DNA from: Alphaproteobacteria bacterium
GTDB taxonomy: Bacteria; Pseudomonadota; Alphaproteobacteria; SMXP01
DNA length: 5,973 bases
Assembly (NCBI GenBank): GCA_021774995.1
Contig: JAJFIM010000150.1
Coordinates: 1 to 5,973 of the forward strand
Reading direction: 5' to 3'
Shown here: positions 5,801 through 5,973 of the stretch, in pieces
How positions within the stretch are numbered: the stretch's first letter is position 1
How the letters are laid out: every line of letters starts with the position of its first letter
The notes under the pieces: generated by a model
Databases searched by the model: none
Told to the model about the DNA's origin: nothing
What the model saw: only the letters and a program-made list of their open reading frames with translations
Translations under genes and position numbers: made by a program

Positions 5801-5973
5801 GAAAGGATCACATCATCGCCTGCTTCTGTGATAACAACAGACGACGCCGAACCCGTAATAGTCAGAGTATCAACCGAAGACGTAAAGCCGGATAGAACGC
5901 CGCTGCCCGCGGCAATCGTGTCAAACGAAAAAGCCTGCGCGGCGCCAAAACCGAAAACGACATATCCTGCGGC
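2869..5973 (-). CDS. RTX-type calcium-binding repeat protein, probable type I secretion substrate (N-terminus missing)
   Basis: The frame is open from the right edge to TGA at 2869-2871, giving at least 1034 residues; the true start is outside. The GTG at 5809-5811 is an internal valine codon, because the frame continues upstream for 54 codons (including YVVFGFG and VDTLTITG). Numbering residues from that GTG: 1-64 is a non-repeat region; 65-905 is the RTX region, with about 50 nonapeptides of the GGxGxDxLx type interrupted by nine 43-44-residue linkers of the form ASY...GDAAGD..TSIE.L.G..FND.LE; 906-980 is a C-terminal domain (GADTIQDFTVG...IDFGGGDSITLIGI) resembling type I secretion target domains. 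There is no Cys and few Lys, and the protein is very acidic, as expected for secreted calcium-folded RTX proteins. No enzymatic domain, pore-forming segment or acylation gene is visible, so a surface or adhesin-like role is more likely than a toxin, but the missing N-terminus could change this. It is convergent with the ccm genes and not functionally tied to them. Confidence 0.88.
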   Translation of the reverse strand, partial: AAGYVVFGFGAAQAFSFDTIAAGSGVLSGFTSSVDTLTITGSASSVVITEAGDDVILSQNPTITVEGIGAHQFTNTNLLASDGSQFIIGDDNASTSSSGDDQAKLYDNTASITNDLIMGFGGNDTIIGGSGNERLMGGADDDSISGGIGNDTLDGGAGADTLGGDTGTDTASYATSSVGVFATQKFSFLNNGDAAGDSFISIENMLGSAFNDILGGNDSDNDIVGGDGADWLFGFLGADTLQGGIGDDTLNGGAGADSLDGGSGFDFASYKVLGTAGVNASLTTPGSNTGDAAGDTDTSIEGLRGTDFSDMLEGDGAGNKLQGGASDDTLIGGAGADTLFGGIGTDTASYVGAASAVTVDLSNTASNTGDAAGDSYISIENILGSNFSDTLTGDGSDNGLAGGAGADSLNGGSGFDFASYSSSGIALNASLTTPGSNTGDALGDTYTSIEALIGSDFDDTLEGDSAANLLSGALGADTLIGGAGGDTLDGGTGTDTASYASSGAGLWALQKFGFLSNGDALGDSFTSVENMLGSSFNDLLGGNDSANRIDGGAGSGADWLFGFAGSDTLIGGSGNDTLNGGAGADSLDGGADFDFASYNILGTAAVNASLTTPGANTGDAAGDVYTSIEGLSGTNFNDTLEGDGAANTLIGHQSRDMLLGLGGTDSLVGGSGADTLNGGEGADTLDGGLGFDTASYELSAGGVNASLINPGSNTGDAAGDIYTSIESLIGTAFNDTLEGDAGANDLQGGAGNDTLLGGKGNDTLNGGAGADSLDGGAQVDAASYALSTAGVNASLTTPGSNTGDAAGDIYTSIENLIGSAFNDLLEGDGAANELQGGAGDDTLLGGTGGDILIGGEGADSLDGGIGFDNASYELSSAGVNASLTIPGSNTGDAAGDTYSSIEGLKGSDFNDILEGTNGFNSLIGGQGDDILLGLGGKDTFSGGEGDDTLSGGQGDDFFIFSNGDGADTIQDFTVGAASNDLISLNVIGITTFADVQAAATQVGSDTKIDFGGGDSITLIGITATDLHTGDFFLP
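2872..3096 (-). other. C-terminal secretion-target-like domain of the RTX protein
   Basis: Residues 906-980 after the last nonapeptide: SNGDGADTIQDFTVG, a helix-like FADVQAAATQVG, then two beta segments ending in GITATDLHTGDFFLP. The hydrophobic/aromatic extreme C-terminus (DFFLP) and the D-x-I-x-D-F opening are typical of the domain that closes many RTX proteins and carries the type I secretion signal. Assignment is by pattern only. Confidence 0.6.
3103..3894 (-). repeat. Three tandem 264-bp (88-residue) modules
   Basis: Modules beginning at residues 640, 728 and 816 each span exactly 88 residues (3631-3894, 3367-3630, 3103-3366). DNA conservation is strong between the first two: the stretch reading GTGTATATATCACCTGCCGC on the plus strand starts at 3542 and again at 3806, exactly 264 bases apart. 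The third copy is more diverged toward its end, where it leads into the C-terminal domain. Such direct repeats could recombine to change copy number. Confidence 0.75.
3895..4485 (-). repeat. Two-module block, copy 2
   Basis: Residues 443-639. The first module contains QKFGFLSNGDALGDSF, ENMLGSSFNDLLGGND and GADWLFGF; the second opens ASYNILGTAAVNASLTTPG. It matches the block at 4933-5463 with an offset of 326-328 residues. It differs by a two-residue insertion before ADWLF and by two extra nonapeptides at the end of the second module. Confidence 0.7.
4933..5463 (-). repeat. Two-module block, copy 1 (aromatic-rich plus LGTA module)
   Basis: Residues 117-293. The first module contains QKFSFLNNGDAAGDSF, ENMLGSAFNDILGGND and GADWLFGF; the second opens ASYKVLGTAGVNASLTTPG. 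The same pair recurs in the same order at 3895-4485. Confidence 0.7.

Noticed and set aside
5809..5811. GTG as the start of the RTX gene
   Set aside because: The frame continues upstream to the window edge with RTX-family-like sequence and there is no convincing Shine-Dalgarno context, so the GTG is an internal valine.
2869..5973. Classical pore-forming RTX toxin
   Set aside because: No hydrophobic pore-forming region, acylation site context or acyltransferase gene is visible; only repeats and a secretion-like C-terminus can be supported.

Overview
The window looks like chromosomal DNA of an alphaproteobacterium. It carries the end of a System I cytochrome c maturation (ccm) operon, with ccmH followed by a large TPR-bearing ccmI. 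It also carries a long glycine/aspartate-rich RTX protein whose module style (ASY...GDAAGD...SIE...L.G..FND.LEGD) is common in marine alphaproteobacteria. Base composition is moderate, and no species can be named from the sequence alone.

Layout, left to right. (1) 1-172, + strand: the last 56 codons of ccmH. (2) 175-1371, + strand: ccmI, starting two bases after the ccmH stop behind a good Shine-Dalgarno sequence. (3) 1376-2680, + strand: a membrane-anchored protein joining a ferredoxin-like domain to a two-dinucleotide-domain flavoprotein, four bases after ccmI and so probably in the same operon. (4) 2681-2868: a convergent intergenic stretch with a weak terminator-like hairpin for the leftward gene, a 7-bp inverted repeat, and a doubtful 45-codon basic ORF. 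(5) 2869-5973, - strand: at least 1034 codons of an RTX repeat protein that runs off the right edge without its N-terminus.

How the genes relate. CcmH and CcmI handle apocytochrome c thiols and deliver the apocytochrome for haem attachment at the periplasmic face of the inner membrane. The third gene encodes a redox protein with its predicted active part in the cytoplasm. Its tight linkage to ccmI suggests, but does not prove, a role in electron supply to a c-type cytochrome or thiol pathway. The RTX gene is a separate, convergent unit and probably encodes a calcium-binding protein secreted by a type I system. No transporter or activator gene for it is in the window.

The two most notable observations are these. 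First, the flavoprotein appears circularly permuted: the 'TNVPGLYIAGE' segment that normally closes such enzymes lies before the first GxGxxG. Its second Fe-S motif also has His where the second Cys is expected. Second, the RTX protein has a strict architecture: nine 43-44-residue linkers alternate with blocks of 3-6 nonapeptides, so module lengths change in 9-residue steps, and a two-module block has been duplicated.
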